From NCBI RefSeq assembly GCF_026626745.1, contig NZ_JAPNJW010000002.1, forward strand, positions 5,976,151 through 6,040,150: a stretch of DNA of 64,000 bases. The letters run 5' to 3'. The notes beneath the pieces were generated by a model. The model was not told where the DNA came from and ran no database searches. It worked only from the letters and a program-made list of their open reading frames with translations. Position numbers and translations under genes: made by a program. Positions 7,996 to 15,564 of the stretch are shown piece by piece. The stretch's first letter is position 1, and the number at the start of each line of letters is the position of its first letter. This DNA comes from Nannocystis sp. RBIL2. Lineage in GTDB: Bacteria > Myxococcota_A > Polyangia > Nannocystales > Nannocystaceae.

Positions 7996-9156
7996 ATGAC
8001 CCCGCATCTCGTCGTCATCGGTACCGGCTACGCCGGCCTGCTCGCGGCCCTGCGCGCCGCGCGGATCGCCCGCGGTCGCATCGCCGTCACCCTCGTCGGC
8101 GCCAGCGAGCAGCTCGTCGAGCGCGTCCGCCTCCACGAGCTGGCGGCGACCGGCCGCAGCGTCGCCCACCCCGTGGCCGCGCTGATCGCAGGCACTGCGG
8201 TCCGCTTCGTCCACGCGCGCGCGCTCGAAGTCGCGCCCGGGCGGCTCGTCACCGACGCCAGCGTGCTCGAATTCGACCGCGCCATCGTGTGCACCGGCGG
8301 CTCGGTCGACCTCGATCTCGTGCCCGGCGCGCGCGAGCACGCGTACGCCATCGACGGCGACCGCGTGACCCGCTTGTTCAGCGAGGCGAGGCGGGTTGCC
8401 GCGCGCGGCGGACGGCTTGCCGTGTGCGGCGGCGGCCTCACCGGGGTCGAGATCGCCACTGAACTGGCGGAGGCGCTGCCCGGGCTGCGGGTCGAGCTGG
8501 TGGCGGCGAGCGAGCTCGTGCCAGGGCTCAGCCGAAAGGCGCGCGAACACGCGCGGGCGGTGCTGGGGCGCCTCGGCGTGGCGGTGCGGGAGGGGGTCCG
8601 GGTCCATGCGGTGGCGGCCGACCACCTCGACAGCGCGGCCGGGCCGATCGGCTTCGACCTGTGCGCCTGGGCGGCCGGCTTCCGGGCGGTGCCGCTGCTG
8701 GCCGGTCTCGGCTTGCCGATGGCGGCCGACGGGCGGGTGATCGTCGACGCCTACCTCCACGCCCGGCCGGACCTGCTGGTGGCCGGCGACGCGGCGGCCT
8801 GCGCGGCGACCGGCGGCGGCTGGCTGGGGGCCGGGTGCAAGACCGCGATGCCGATGGCGGCACACGCGGCCGACACTGCGGTGGCCGAGCTGACCGGCGG
8901 CGCGGTGCACGAGTTCCGCTTCGCCGACCCGGGCTACTGCGTGAGCCTGGGCCGGCGAGATGGCATCTTGCAGTTCATGGACGGGGCCGGGCGGCCGCGC
9001 GAGCGGATCGTGAAGGGACGCGTGGCGGCGTGGATCAAGGAGCGGGTGTGCCAGTACACGGTGCTGGCGCTGTGGGCCGAGCAGCGGCGGCTGCTGGCCT
9101 ATCGCTGGCAGCGCGGGCCGGCGCGGCCGCTGGTGGCGGTGGAGGCGGCGCAGTGA
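7996..9156 (+). CDS. NAD(P)/FAD-dependent oxidoreductase (NDH-2-like)
   Basis: A 386-residue pyridine nucleotide-disulphide oxidoreductase. An N-terminal FAD dinucleotide fold starts VVIGTGYAGLLAA, a second nucleotide fold shows LAVCGGGLTGVEIA at about residue 143, and the late FAD block is LLVAGDAAA. The layout resembles type II NADH dehydrogenases and ferredoxin reductase-like enzymes, but no C-terminal membrane helix is obvious. AGGAG precedes the ATG by about 8 bases. The stop overlaps the start of an ECF41 sigma gene as GTGA. ECF41 genes are commonly neighboured by an oxidoreductase or carboxymuconolactone-decarboxylase-like gene, so this is probably the regulon's main target. Confidence 0.9.
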   Translation: MTPHLVVIGTGYAGLLAALRAARIARGRIAVTLVGASEQLVERVRLHELAATGRSVAHPVAALIAGTAVRFVHARALEVAPGRLVTDASVLEFDRAIVCTGGSVDLDLVPGAREHAYAIDGDRVTRLFSEARRVAARGGRLAVCGGGLTGVEIATELAEALPGLRVELVAASELVPGLSRKAREHARAVLGRLGVAVREGVRVHAVAADHLDSAAGPIGFDLCAWAAGFRAVPLLAGLGLPMAADGRVIVDAYLHARPDLLVAGDAAACAATGGGWLGAGCKTAMPMAAHAADTAVAELTGGAVHEFRFADPGYCVSLGRRDGILQFMDGAGRPRERIVKGRVAAWIKERVCQYTVLALWAEQRRLLAYRWQRGPARPLVAVEAAQ

Positions 9157-10010
9157 GCCCGGACGAGGCGGCGACGCTGTTCGGGGCCCATCGCTCGCGG
9201 CTGTTCGGGCTGGCGTACCGCATGCTCGGCAGCGCGGCGGAGGCCGAGGACATCCTGCAGGAGGCGCACCTGCGCTGGCAGGCGGCCGATCACGGGGTCA
9301 TCGAGGCGCCGGGCGGGTGGCTGACGACGGTCGTCTCGCGGCTCTGCCTCGATCAGCTCAAGTCGGCTCGCTCGCGGCGCGAGGCCTACGTCGGCACCTG
9401 GTTGCCCGAGCCGCTGCCCACCGAGCAAACGGGCTCGGCGCCGGACCTCGAGTCGATCTCGCTGGCCTTCCTCGTGCTGCTCGAGGCCCTGAGCCCGCTC
9501 GAGCGGGCGGTGTTCGTCCTGCGCGAGGTGTTTGACTACGACTTCGCCGAGATCGCCGCGATCGTCGGCCGCGAAGAGGCGGCGTGCCGGCAGCTGGCCC
9601 ACCGCGCGCGCGAGCACGTGCGCTCGAAGCGGCCGCGGTTCGCCCGCTCGCGCGAGCAGCACGAGCAGCTGCTGGGGGCCTTCCTCGGGGCGGTGGCCCA
9701 GGGCGACCTCGACGGTCTGCAGCAGCTGCTGGCGGACGACGTGGTCGCCTGGTCCGACGGCGGCGGACGAGCGCGGGCCGCTCGCAACCCGGTGTTCGGC
9801 CCCGACCGCGTGTCTCGCATGATGGTCGGGATCGCCAAGAAGGGCGGCGCTCACGGCACTGTCTCGCTGGTCGAGATCAACGGCTGGCCGGCCGCGGTGC
9901 TGTGGGATCACGGGGTGGCCGTGGCGGCGGTTTCGATCGAGACCGACGACGAGAAGATCCACTCGCTGCACATCATGGTCAACCCGGACAAGCTGGCGGC
10001 GCTGAACTGA
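9153..10010 (+). CDS. ECF41-group RNA polymerase sigma factor
   Basis: A 285-residue ECF sigma factor with sigma2 (LFGLAYRMLGSAAEAEDILQ) and sigma4 regions and a C-terminal SnoaL-like extension. Group ECF41 hallmarks are present: the linker motif WLPEPL at about residue 85, DGGG in the extension at about 200 and NPDKL near the C-terminus. In this group the C-terminal domain regulates activity in place of an anti-sigma factor, and none is encoded nearby. The GTG start overlaps the oxidoreductase stop. A candidate ECF41 promoter lies upstream of the operon at 7943-7970. A palindromic repeat cluster follows the stop. Confidence 0.95.
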   Translation: MSPDEAATLFGAHRSRLFGLAYRMLGSAAEAEDILQEAHLRWQAADHGVIEAPGGWLTTVVSRLCLDQLKSARSRREAYVGTWLPEPLPTEQTGSAPDLESISLAFLVLLEALSPLERAVFVLREVFDYDFAEIAAIVGREEAACRQLAHRAREHVRSKRPRFARSREQHEQLLGAFLGAVAQGDLDGLQQLLADDVVAWSDGGGRARAARNPVFGPDRVSRMMVGIAKKGGAHGTVSLVEINGWPAAVLWDHGVAVAAVSIETDDEKIHSLHIMVNPDKLAALN

Positions 10011-10011
10011 C

Positions 10012-10072
10012 CGTTCGGGCATGCTTTGAAAAACATGTCTGAACGGGCATGTCTTCATGGGCATGCCACGAG
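10012..10072. repeat. Palindrome cluster after the sigma gene
   Basis: Overlapping imperfect copies with CATG cores (GGGCATGC, ACATGTCT, GGGCATGTC, GGGCATGCC) right after the sigma stop and before the convergent kinase gene. They can fold into alternative hairpins and may serve as a bidirectional terminator. Confidence 0.6.
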
Positions 10073-10115
10073 CGCCTGAGATGCGCCGTATTACGCTGGC
10101 CGTCCGTGGGCAGCG

Positions 10116-11315
10116 TTAAGAAGCGCGCTCGAGGGCGACGGCGAGGGCGCGACGGCCGAGGGCGCGGAAGGCCGGGTCGTCGTGGCGCTCGGCCCAGGCC
10201 AGGGTCGCCGCCGCGTGCAGGGCCAGCAGGACGTCGAGGCGGGCGGTCGCGTCGGGCGTGAGCGGGCCGTGGCCGGCGAAGAAGGCCTCGGCGAGGTCGG
10301 GGCGGTCCGGCCAGACGTCGGCGCACAGCTTGACGAGGTCGGCCTCGGGGGCGTCGAGGCGGGCGTGCTCGAAGTCGAGGACGCACAGGCCGTCGGCGTC
10401 CAGCAGCCAGTTGTCGGGGGTGAAGTCGCGGTGGCACGGCACGCGGCGGACGCCGGCGAAGGCGTCGCGGCGGGCGGCCAGGCGCTGCAAGGCGTCGCGC
10501 TCGGCGGGGGTCAGCAGGTCGCGGGCGCGGGCGTGCCACTCGCTCTGGCGGGCGGCGATGGCGTCGACGAGCGGCATGGGGTCGTCGTCGGCGGCCGGGA
10601 GCTCGTGGAGGGCGCGGAGGAACCGGCCGGCGGCGGCGTGGGCGGCCGGGGCGAGCGCGGGGTCGTGTGTCCCGAGAGACAGGCGCTCGCCGGGGGCGAC
10701 GGTCAGCGCGAGGGTGCGCGCGGAGAGGTCAAAGGCGAGCAGCGCCGGGACGCGGATGCGAGGCTGGCCGACCGGCTCGGTGCTGTGGGTCGGGGGTGCC
10801 GGAGCGCTCGCGGGGCTGGATGTCCCGGGAGACAGGGCGCTCGCCGAGCGGGATGTCCCGAGAGACAGGGCGCTCGCGGAGCTGGATAGCCCGAGAGACA
10901 GGGCGCTCGTGAGACTGGATGTCCCGAGAGATAGCTCGCTCGCGGACCTGAGCGGTCCGAGCGGCAGGTCACGCGCGGAGCCGGATGTCTCGAGCGGTGG
11001 CTCTGCCGCGCAACCCGATGTCCCGAGAGACAGCTTATCGCCGGTCGAGATCAGGCCCGCCGAGGAGGGACCGGCGAGCGCCAGGGCCGGCAGCCACTCG
11101 CGATAGGCGCGGAGCTCCTGCTGGAACGGGCGCGGATAGCGGTGCTGCTTGAGGACGAGCGCGCCGGTGGGCGCGGCGACCTGCCAGATCGCCGCGCTGT
11201 GCGGATGACTTTTGAGACATGTCCAGGAGAGCAGGCTCTCCGGGACATCTTCATGTTCATTTTTTCTAAAAAGCTGCGAGGCGAGCGCGCGCAGCTCGGG
11301 GGTCACGTGCGTCAC
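10116..11315 (-). CDS. Aminoglycoside phosphotransferase-like kinase with internal tandem repeats
   Basis: A 399-residue APH/choline-kinase-fold protein. The N-lobe includes ALVLKQHRY (ATP-binding Lys) and the C-lobe has the catalytic loop CHRDFTPDNWLL followed by VLDFEHARLDAPEADL, which supplies the metal-binding Asp. The substrate is unknown. Between the lobes, about residues 89-165, the fold is interrupted by seven 11-residue repeats of the form LSLGTSxSASA, encoded by a 33-bp array built on the window-wide palindrome; another copy of the motif recurs at about 10668. The GTG at 11315 overlaps the stop of the M50-like gene (GTGA); a GTG at 11306 is an alternative. Confidence 0.85.
   Translation of the reverse strand: MTHVTPELRALASQLFRKNEHEDVPESLLSWTCLKSHPHSAAIWQVAAPTGALVLKQHRYPRPFQQELRAYREWLPALALAGPSSAGLISTGDKLSLGTSGCAAEPPLETSGSARDLPLGPLRSASELSLGTSSLTSALSLGLSSSASALSLGTSRSASALSPGTSSPASAPAPPTHSTEPVGQPRIRVPALLAFDLSARTLALTVAPGERLSLGTHDPALAPAAHAAAGRFLRALHELPAADDDPMPLVDAIAARQSEWHARARDLLTPAERDALQRLAARRDAFAGVRRVPCHRDFTPDNWLLDADGLCVLDFEHARLDAPEADLVKLCADVWPDRPDLAEAFFAGHGPLTPDATARLDVLLALHAAATLAWAERHDDPAFRALGRRALAVALERAS
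10819..11049. repeat. 33-bp tandem array (7 units) inside the kinase gene
   Basis: Seven contiguous 33-bp units start at 10819, 10852, 10885, 10918, 10951, 10984 and 11017. Most begin GATGTCCCGAGAGACAG, a degenerate form of the dispersed palindrome. Units diverge progressively and keep the reading frame (11 codons each). Confidence 0.9.
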
Positions 11316-12079
11316 CGGCGGAGGCTGGCCAGGCTGACGCGGCTCTCGCCGCGGGTGAACAGCCACAGGCCGAGGACCAGCACCAGCACCGAGAACAGGC
11401 CGCAGACGGCGCCCCACAGCATGTAGGAGCCGCCGAGGGCGGCGGCGATGTGGGCCGAGTCGGACGGCATGACGCCGGCGGAGGTCTGGGCGCTGGCGGT
11501 GAACAGGTAGTCGGCGCGGGAGAACACGCTGAGGGCCAGCTGGACGGCGAGGAAGACCAGCGCGGTCTGGGCCACCTGGGCGCGGGCGCGGGCGGCGAGC
11601 GCCAACAGCAGCACGCCGACGCCGCCGATGTACCAGAAGCCGAACGGGTTCTCGACGACGAGCGCGACGGCCGCGAGGAAGCCGAGGCCGAGCAGGCCGA
11701 GCACGACGCGGGCGACCCCGGCGCGGCGGGCCAGGGCGAAGCAGGCGCCGGCGACCACCGCCGGGCCGATCAGCCCGCCGGCGGCGACGATGGCCTGAAG
11801 GGCATGTCCTTCGGGACCTGTATGAACAGCCATGCCCGAACCGTCAGGCCACAGGTAGAACGCGTGGAACGAGCCGCCGGTGGCCAGCGCCGCCAGGCCG
11901 TGGCCGAGCTCGTGGGCGAGCGTGGACAGCAGCAGCAGCGGGTAGATGAGCAGGCCGCCGAACGGGATGAGATAGAGCAGGAGGGTGATCGCGGCGCTGG
12001 CGACGAGCGCGCCGCGGGCCCGTCGGGTGACCCGGGCCTGGTCGTGAGCCCTGGCGAAGGCGCGCGCTGCGGAGGACAT
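11312..12079 (-). CDS. M50-like membrane metalloprotease
   Basis: A 255-residue polytopic protein with the zinc-protease motif HELGHG within a hydrophobic segment at about residue 59, as in M50B-type proteins. Several hydrophobic segments follow (LLGLLGLGFLAAVALVV and others). I chose the ATG at 12079 (MSSAARAFARAH) because upstream codons are low-complexity. A palindromic copy near 11800-11838 is read in frame as part of DGSGMAVHTGPEGHALQ, just after the catalytic region. The stop overlaps the start of the kinase gene. The third zinc ligand was not identified with certainty. Confidence 0.8.
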   Translation of the reverse strand: MSSAARAFARAHDQARVTRRARGALVASAAITLLLYLIPFGGLLIYPLLLLSTLAHELGHGLAALATGGSFHAFYLWPDGSGMAVHTGPEGHALQAIVAAGGLIGPAVVAGACFALARRAGVARVVLGLLGLGFLAAVALVVENPFGFWYIGGVGVLLLALAARARAQVAQTALVFLAVQLALSVFSRADYLFTASAQTSAGVMPSDSAHIAAALGGSYMLWGAVCGLFSVLVLVLGLWLFTRGESRVSLASLRR

Positions 12080-12333
12080 CACATCGCAGCGTAGCATGGC
12101 GACCCGGGCGCGCTCGCGGCCCGGCTGCGACGGGGGTGCAGGCGCGTCGCGCGGCGCGGTGAAACTCGCGGCGGGGCTGCGGGGTCGTGAGCGAGCTCGA
12201 GGGCGCGGAGACGAATGAGCGGCGGCAGGCTCGTTCGGTGCGCATCGATTCGAGCTCGGCGCGTGGTTCGGCTGCAAGCGTCTCGCGGCGCAAGGGCGTA
12301 TCGTTCGAGCGCGGATGTCTCGCGGCGCGGCGC

Positions 12334-12552
12334 TCAGCCGTAGGCTTCTTCGGCGCGCACCGACTCGAGCACGATCGCGTCGCCGAGCAGGGCACTTTTA
12401 TAGAGGGTGTGCGCGAGCATCTGCGGGCACTCGCGGACGATCACCCGGCCGCGGGCCGCGGCGGCGCGCAGGCGCTCGACCCACGCGAGCACGACCTCGG
12501 GCGCGTCGGCGTCGACCTCGGACAGGTCGAACACCTGCGGCGCGTCGGTCAC
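12334..12552 (-). CDS. Small conserved-looking protein, possibly STAS-like
   Basis: A 72-residue protein beginning VTDAPQVFDLSEVDADAP, with a central segment GRVIVRECPQMLAHTLYKSALL and an acidic C-terminus. The alternating strand/helix pattern is reminiscent of a STAS (anti-anti-sigma-like) fold, but no family is assigned. The GTG start overlaps the stop of the TerB/Coq4-like gene as GTGA, which supports coupled expression and makes a real gene likely. The AT-rich codon run TATAAAAG interrupts otherwise GC-rich codon usage. Confidence 0.65.
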   Translation of the reverse strand: MTDAPQVFDLSEVDADAPEVVLAWVERLRAAAARGRVIVRECPQMLAHTLYKSALLGDAIVLESVRAEEAYG

Positions 12553-13493
12553 CGCGGCGGGACTCCGAAGCGCTGCAGGAGCTCGCCGATCGGGCGGTCC
12601 ATCACGTCCCAGAAGTCGTGGCGGCGCGAGAAGTCTTCGGTGGTGGCGCGGCCGCGGTCGCGGGCCGCGAGGATCCGCGGCGGATCGAAGCTGAGGCCGC
12701 TGTCGTCGCCGACGCGGGCGCCGACGGCGTGCTGCAGCAGCACCAGGAACAGCGCGCTCGACGGGTCCTCGCCGCGCAGGCCGGCGATGAAGGCGAGGGT
12801 CTCGAGCTCGCCCTGGAGGTCGGCCTCGTAGCCGGCCAGGATGTGGGTGATGTCGTGGTGGACCAGCGCCTCGGGCACGCCGCCCTGCTCGCCGGCGAAC
12901 GCGAACTGACGCTCGCGGTAGTACCGCCACAGCTCGCGCCCGAGGGTGCCCTCCGGCAGCAGGCCGATCCGGCGGTAGCGCCAGGCGAGCTCGCTGTTCT
13001 CGCGGGTCTTGGGCAGGGCGAGCAGGTCCTCGGTGAAGAAGTTGAGCACGCCTTGCCAGCCCTGGGCGGCGTAGAGGGTGCCGGCCTGCGGCGAGCCGAG
13101 GCGGCGCTGCAGCTCGTACTGGGTGCGCTGGCGGTGCTGCTGCACGAGGTCGTGGAACACCTGCATCGCGCCCTCCTCGACGCCGAGCACCGAGCGGAAG
13201 GCCGAGAGCACGCGCCACTCCTCCGGCGAGACCTGGCCGTCGACGATGCCCATCACGAGAGAAGCCTTGAGCGCCATGAGGCGTCGGTCGGGATCGACGA
13301 GCGCGGCGGCCAGCTCCTCGGGAGTGATGGTGGTCAGCGCGTCGGGGTCGGCCTCGACGCCGAGCAGCTCGGCGGAGGCGGAGAGCAGGGCCCGCTCCTT
13401 GACCGCGAACGTGCCGTCGGCCATCGCCACGGTCTTCAGAGCCCGGAGAACGGCATTCGCCTCGTCGGTCGTGAACGGGAACAGCGCGGCCAT
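12549..13493 (-). CDS. TerB-like domain fused to a Coq4-like domain
   Basis: A 314-residue protein. The N-terminal half (residues 1-130) resembles a TerB tellurite-resistance fold: acidic helices with LKTVAMADGTFAVKERALL and VMGIVDGQVSPEEWRVL. The C-terminal half carries HDITH followed 11 residues later by Glu, the HDxxH-x11-E zinc-site signature of Coq4 family proteins, which in mitochondria support coenzyme Q biosynthesis. The fusion is inferred from motifs and both assignments are tentative. Two more proteins with the same signature lie at 19169 and 28373. It is coupled to the small downstream gene at 12552. The ATG at 13493 is the natural start before MAALFPFTTDEANAV. Confidence 0.7.
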   Translation of the reverse strand: MAALFPFTTDEANAVLRALKTVAMADGTFAVKERALLSASAELLGVEADPDALTTITPEELAAALVDPDRRLMALKASLVMGIVDGQVSPEEWRVLSAFRSVLGVEEGAMQVFHDLVQQHRQRTQYELQRRLGSPQAGTLYAAQGWQGVLNFFTEDLLALPKTRENSELAWRYRRIGLLPEGTLGRELWRYYRERQFAFAGEQGGVPEALVHHDITHILAGYEADLQGELETLAFIAGLRGEDPSSALFLVLLQHAVGARVGDDSGLSFDPPRILAARDRGRATTEDFSRRHDFWDVMDRPIGELLQRFGVPPR

Positions 13494-14223
13494 GGCGGGG
13501 CCCACGCTACCAGGCCGGCCCGGCAGCGCAAACCCTGGCGAGCGGCCTGGCCACGAGAGGTCGGTCGCCCATGAACGCGACCTCACGGGCGGTCCGCGGG
13601 GCCCCGCGCTGCGGGTCGGGCGCCGTCGCCACGGCGTTTCCGCAGCGTCACCCTGCGGGGCGGCCGATCGGTGCGCCTCGCCTGTCGGGTCGATCACCGC
13701 GCGTGGTCCCTCGCTGTCCGTGAGGAGCGGGCGGATGTCCGGACTGCATCACGAAGGTTGCGGCAGGCGGAGGTCGCGTCAGTGACGCGGCGCGCTGCGG
13801 CCGGCTGGTACCCCCGCGTCGCAGTCCCGGCGATCGCGTCGGCGCGGGTCGAGTGACTGGCGTCTCGAGCTTCGAGTCTGCCGCGGGCGTGTCGGAGCGC
13901 GGCGAGGGTGGGCCCGAAGTGCGCAGCGCTGGCTGCGATGCACGAGCAAGATTGCGCGGAACGTGTGCACGCGGTGTGCTCGGTCTCTCGGTGGGCGATC
14001 GCCGGGGGTCGCTGGCATCTGCTCCGACTTGCGCGCGCGAGGCTCCGGCGGGTCGAGCGGCGGCCGCGAGCGTGGGCATGGTTTGCGTGCGGGGATGCGG
14101 GGGCCGGCGTGGTCACGCTCGGCGCGCTCGCCGAGCGGCGGCGCTTGCTCGTCGAGGTCGTGCGTGGCGGCGCTGGCGATGCTGCTGGCCGTGTGCTCAA
14201 GTGGGCCCTGAGCTCCGAGGTCC
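13494..14223. other. Intergenic stretch, no supported gene
   Basis: About 730 bases between divergent genes. Several open frames exist on both strands but they are Arg/Ala/Pro-rich, overlap each other and show no domain, so none is called. Promoters for the TerB/Coq4-like and AGMO-like genes should lie here; no clear consensus was seen. Confidence 0.5.
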
Positions 14224-15345
14224 ATGCAGCTCATCGCCTGGTCGATCCCCGTCTTCGTCGCTCTCATCGTCCTCGAGTACGCCCTTGCGCGTCGGGCTCG
14301 GCGTGACCTCTATCGCCTGTCGGTGTCGGTCTCCGACGTCGGCTGCGGCGTCGTCCAGCAGCTGTTCGGCGTGCTGACCACGGCCGCGTTCGTGGCGCTG
14401 TATTTTTTCGTGTACGAGGCGCGGCTGTTCGACTTCGATCCGCGCGCGGCGTCGACGTGGCTGCTGGCGATGCTCGCGGTCGACTTCATCTATTACTGGT
14501 GGCATCGCGCCAGCCACGAGGTCGGCATCCTGTGGGCGACGCACGTCGTGCATCACCACAGCGAGGACTACAACCTGGCGGTCGCGCTGCGCCAGGGCAT
14601 CTTCACCGCCGGGCCGCTGATCGTGTTCGGCCTCCCGCTGGCGCTGCTCGGCGTGCCGCCGCTGGTGTACCTGACCTGCAAGGCGCTCAACTCGCTGTAT
14701 CAGTTCTGGATTCACACCGAGCTGATCGGCGGCCTCGGTCCGGCCGAGGCGGTGCTCAACACGCCGCAGCACCACCGCGTCCACCACGCCGTCAACCCGC
14801 GCTACCTCGACAAGAATTACGGCGGGATCTCGATCGTCTGGGACCGGCTGTTCGGGACCTTCGCGCGCGTCGACGAGGCGCCGGTGTACGGCACCACCCG
14901 GCGGCTGCAGAGCCTCAACCCGCTGTGGGCGCAGTTCGAGCACTTCGTCGAGCTGGCCCGGCGCGCCGCAGCGGAGCGCGGATTTTTTAAAAAGGTGCGG
15001 GTGCTCGTGGCGCACCCGGGCTGGACGCCGCGCGGGCCGTCGGCGCCGCTGTCCGAGGCAGAGCTGGCGGCGCGGGCGGCCGGGCGCTTCCACGCGCCTG
15101 TCTCTTCGGCCATGGCGGTCTATGTGTTGCTGCAGGCGGTCGGCATCGTCGCGGCGTCGATGGCGGTGCTGATCGCCGCGGGCACCTGGCCGGCCTGGCT
15201 GGCGGCGCTGGCCTGCGCGACGGTGATCGCCGGCGCGGTCGCCCTCGCGGGCCTGGTCGAGCGCCGCCGCTGGGCCGTGCCGCTCGAGGTCGGGCGGCTG
15301 GCGACGACGCTGGCGGTGGCCGGGCTCGTGCTCGCCCGCGGGTGA
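14224..15345 (+). CDS. Sterol desaturase/fatty acid hydroxylase family protein, AGMO-like
   Basis: A 373-residue membrane di-iron oxygenase. The eight-histidine pattern is visible: HRASH at 94-98, HxxHHH at 107-112 and QHHRVHH at 182-188. The stretch SEDYNLAVALRQG after the second box closely resembles alkylglycerol monooxygenase (AGMO/TMEM195), which cleaves ether lipids, rather than sterol C4/C5 oxidases. An ether-lipid substrate is inferred; myxobacteria are known to make ether lipids. Hydrophobic segments flank the histidine core and three more occur after residue 295. GFFKK at about 255 is encoded with the AT-rich run TTTTTTAAAAAG. Confidence 0.9.
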   Translation: MQLIAWSIPVFVALIVLEYALARRARRDLYRLSVSVSDVGCGVVQQLFGVLTTAAFVALYFFVYEARLFDFDPRAASTWLLAMLAVDFIYYWWHRASHEVGILWATHVVHHHSEDYNLAVALRQGIFTAGPLIVFGLPLALLGVPPLVYLTCKALNSLYQFWIHTELIGGLGPAEAVLNTPQHHRVHHAVNPRYLDKNYGGISIVWDRLFGTFARVDEAPVYGTTRRLQSLNPLWAQFEHFVELARRAAAERGFFKKVRVLVAHPGWTPRGPSAPLSEAELAARAAGRFHAPVSSAMAVYVLLQAVGIVAASMAVLIAAGTWPAWLAALACATVIAGAVALAGLVERRRWAVPLEVGRLATTLAVAGLVLARG

Positions 15346-15404
15346 GCGGGCAGCCTGGCTCGTCCCGGCGTGCGCATGGGCGCTCTTCTCGAGCCGAGTG
15401 GATG

Positions 15405-15540
15405 CATGTCCGTAGGACATGTCCGAAAAGACTTCCATGACAGCTTCGCCGAGACCTGGCCCTCGCGCGATCGCATGCGCGCGAGTACATGTTCATAGGG
15501 TCATGTCCTCGAAGACATTTCTCGAAGGACATGCCCCAGA
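15405..15540. repeat. Palindrome cluster between convergent genes
   Basis: A cluster of copies, including CATGTCC-GTA-GGACATG at 15405-15421, and further copies around 15488-15540. It occupies the space between the AGMO-like gene and the convergent TPR peptidase gene, a likely termination zone. Confidence 0.7.
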
Positions 15541-15564
15541 GAGCATATCCTTCTCTTTTAGAGA

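Noticed and set aside
10819..11049. CRISPR array suggested by regular direct repeats
   Set aside because: The 33-bp units are contiguous without spacers, diverge gradually and are in frame inside a kinase gene; no cas genes are present.
13494..14223. Several overlapping open frames of 60-230 codons on both strands
   Set aside because: They overlap each other, are dominated by Arg/Ala/Ser and show no domain or start signals; typical of chance frames in very GC-rich DNA.
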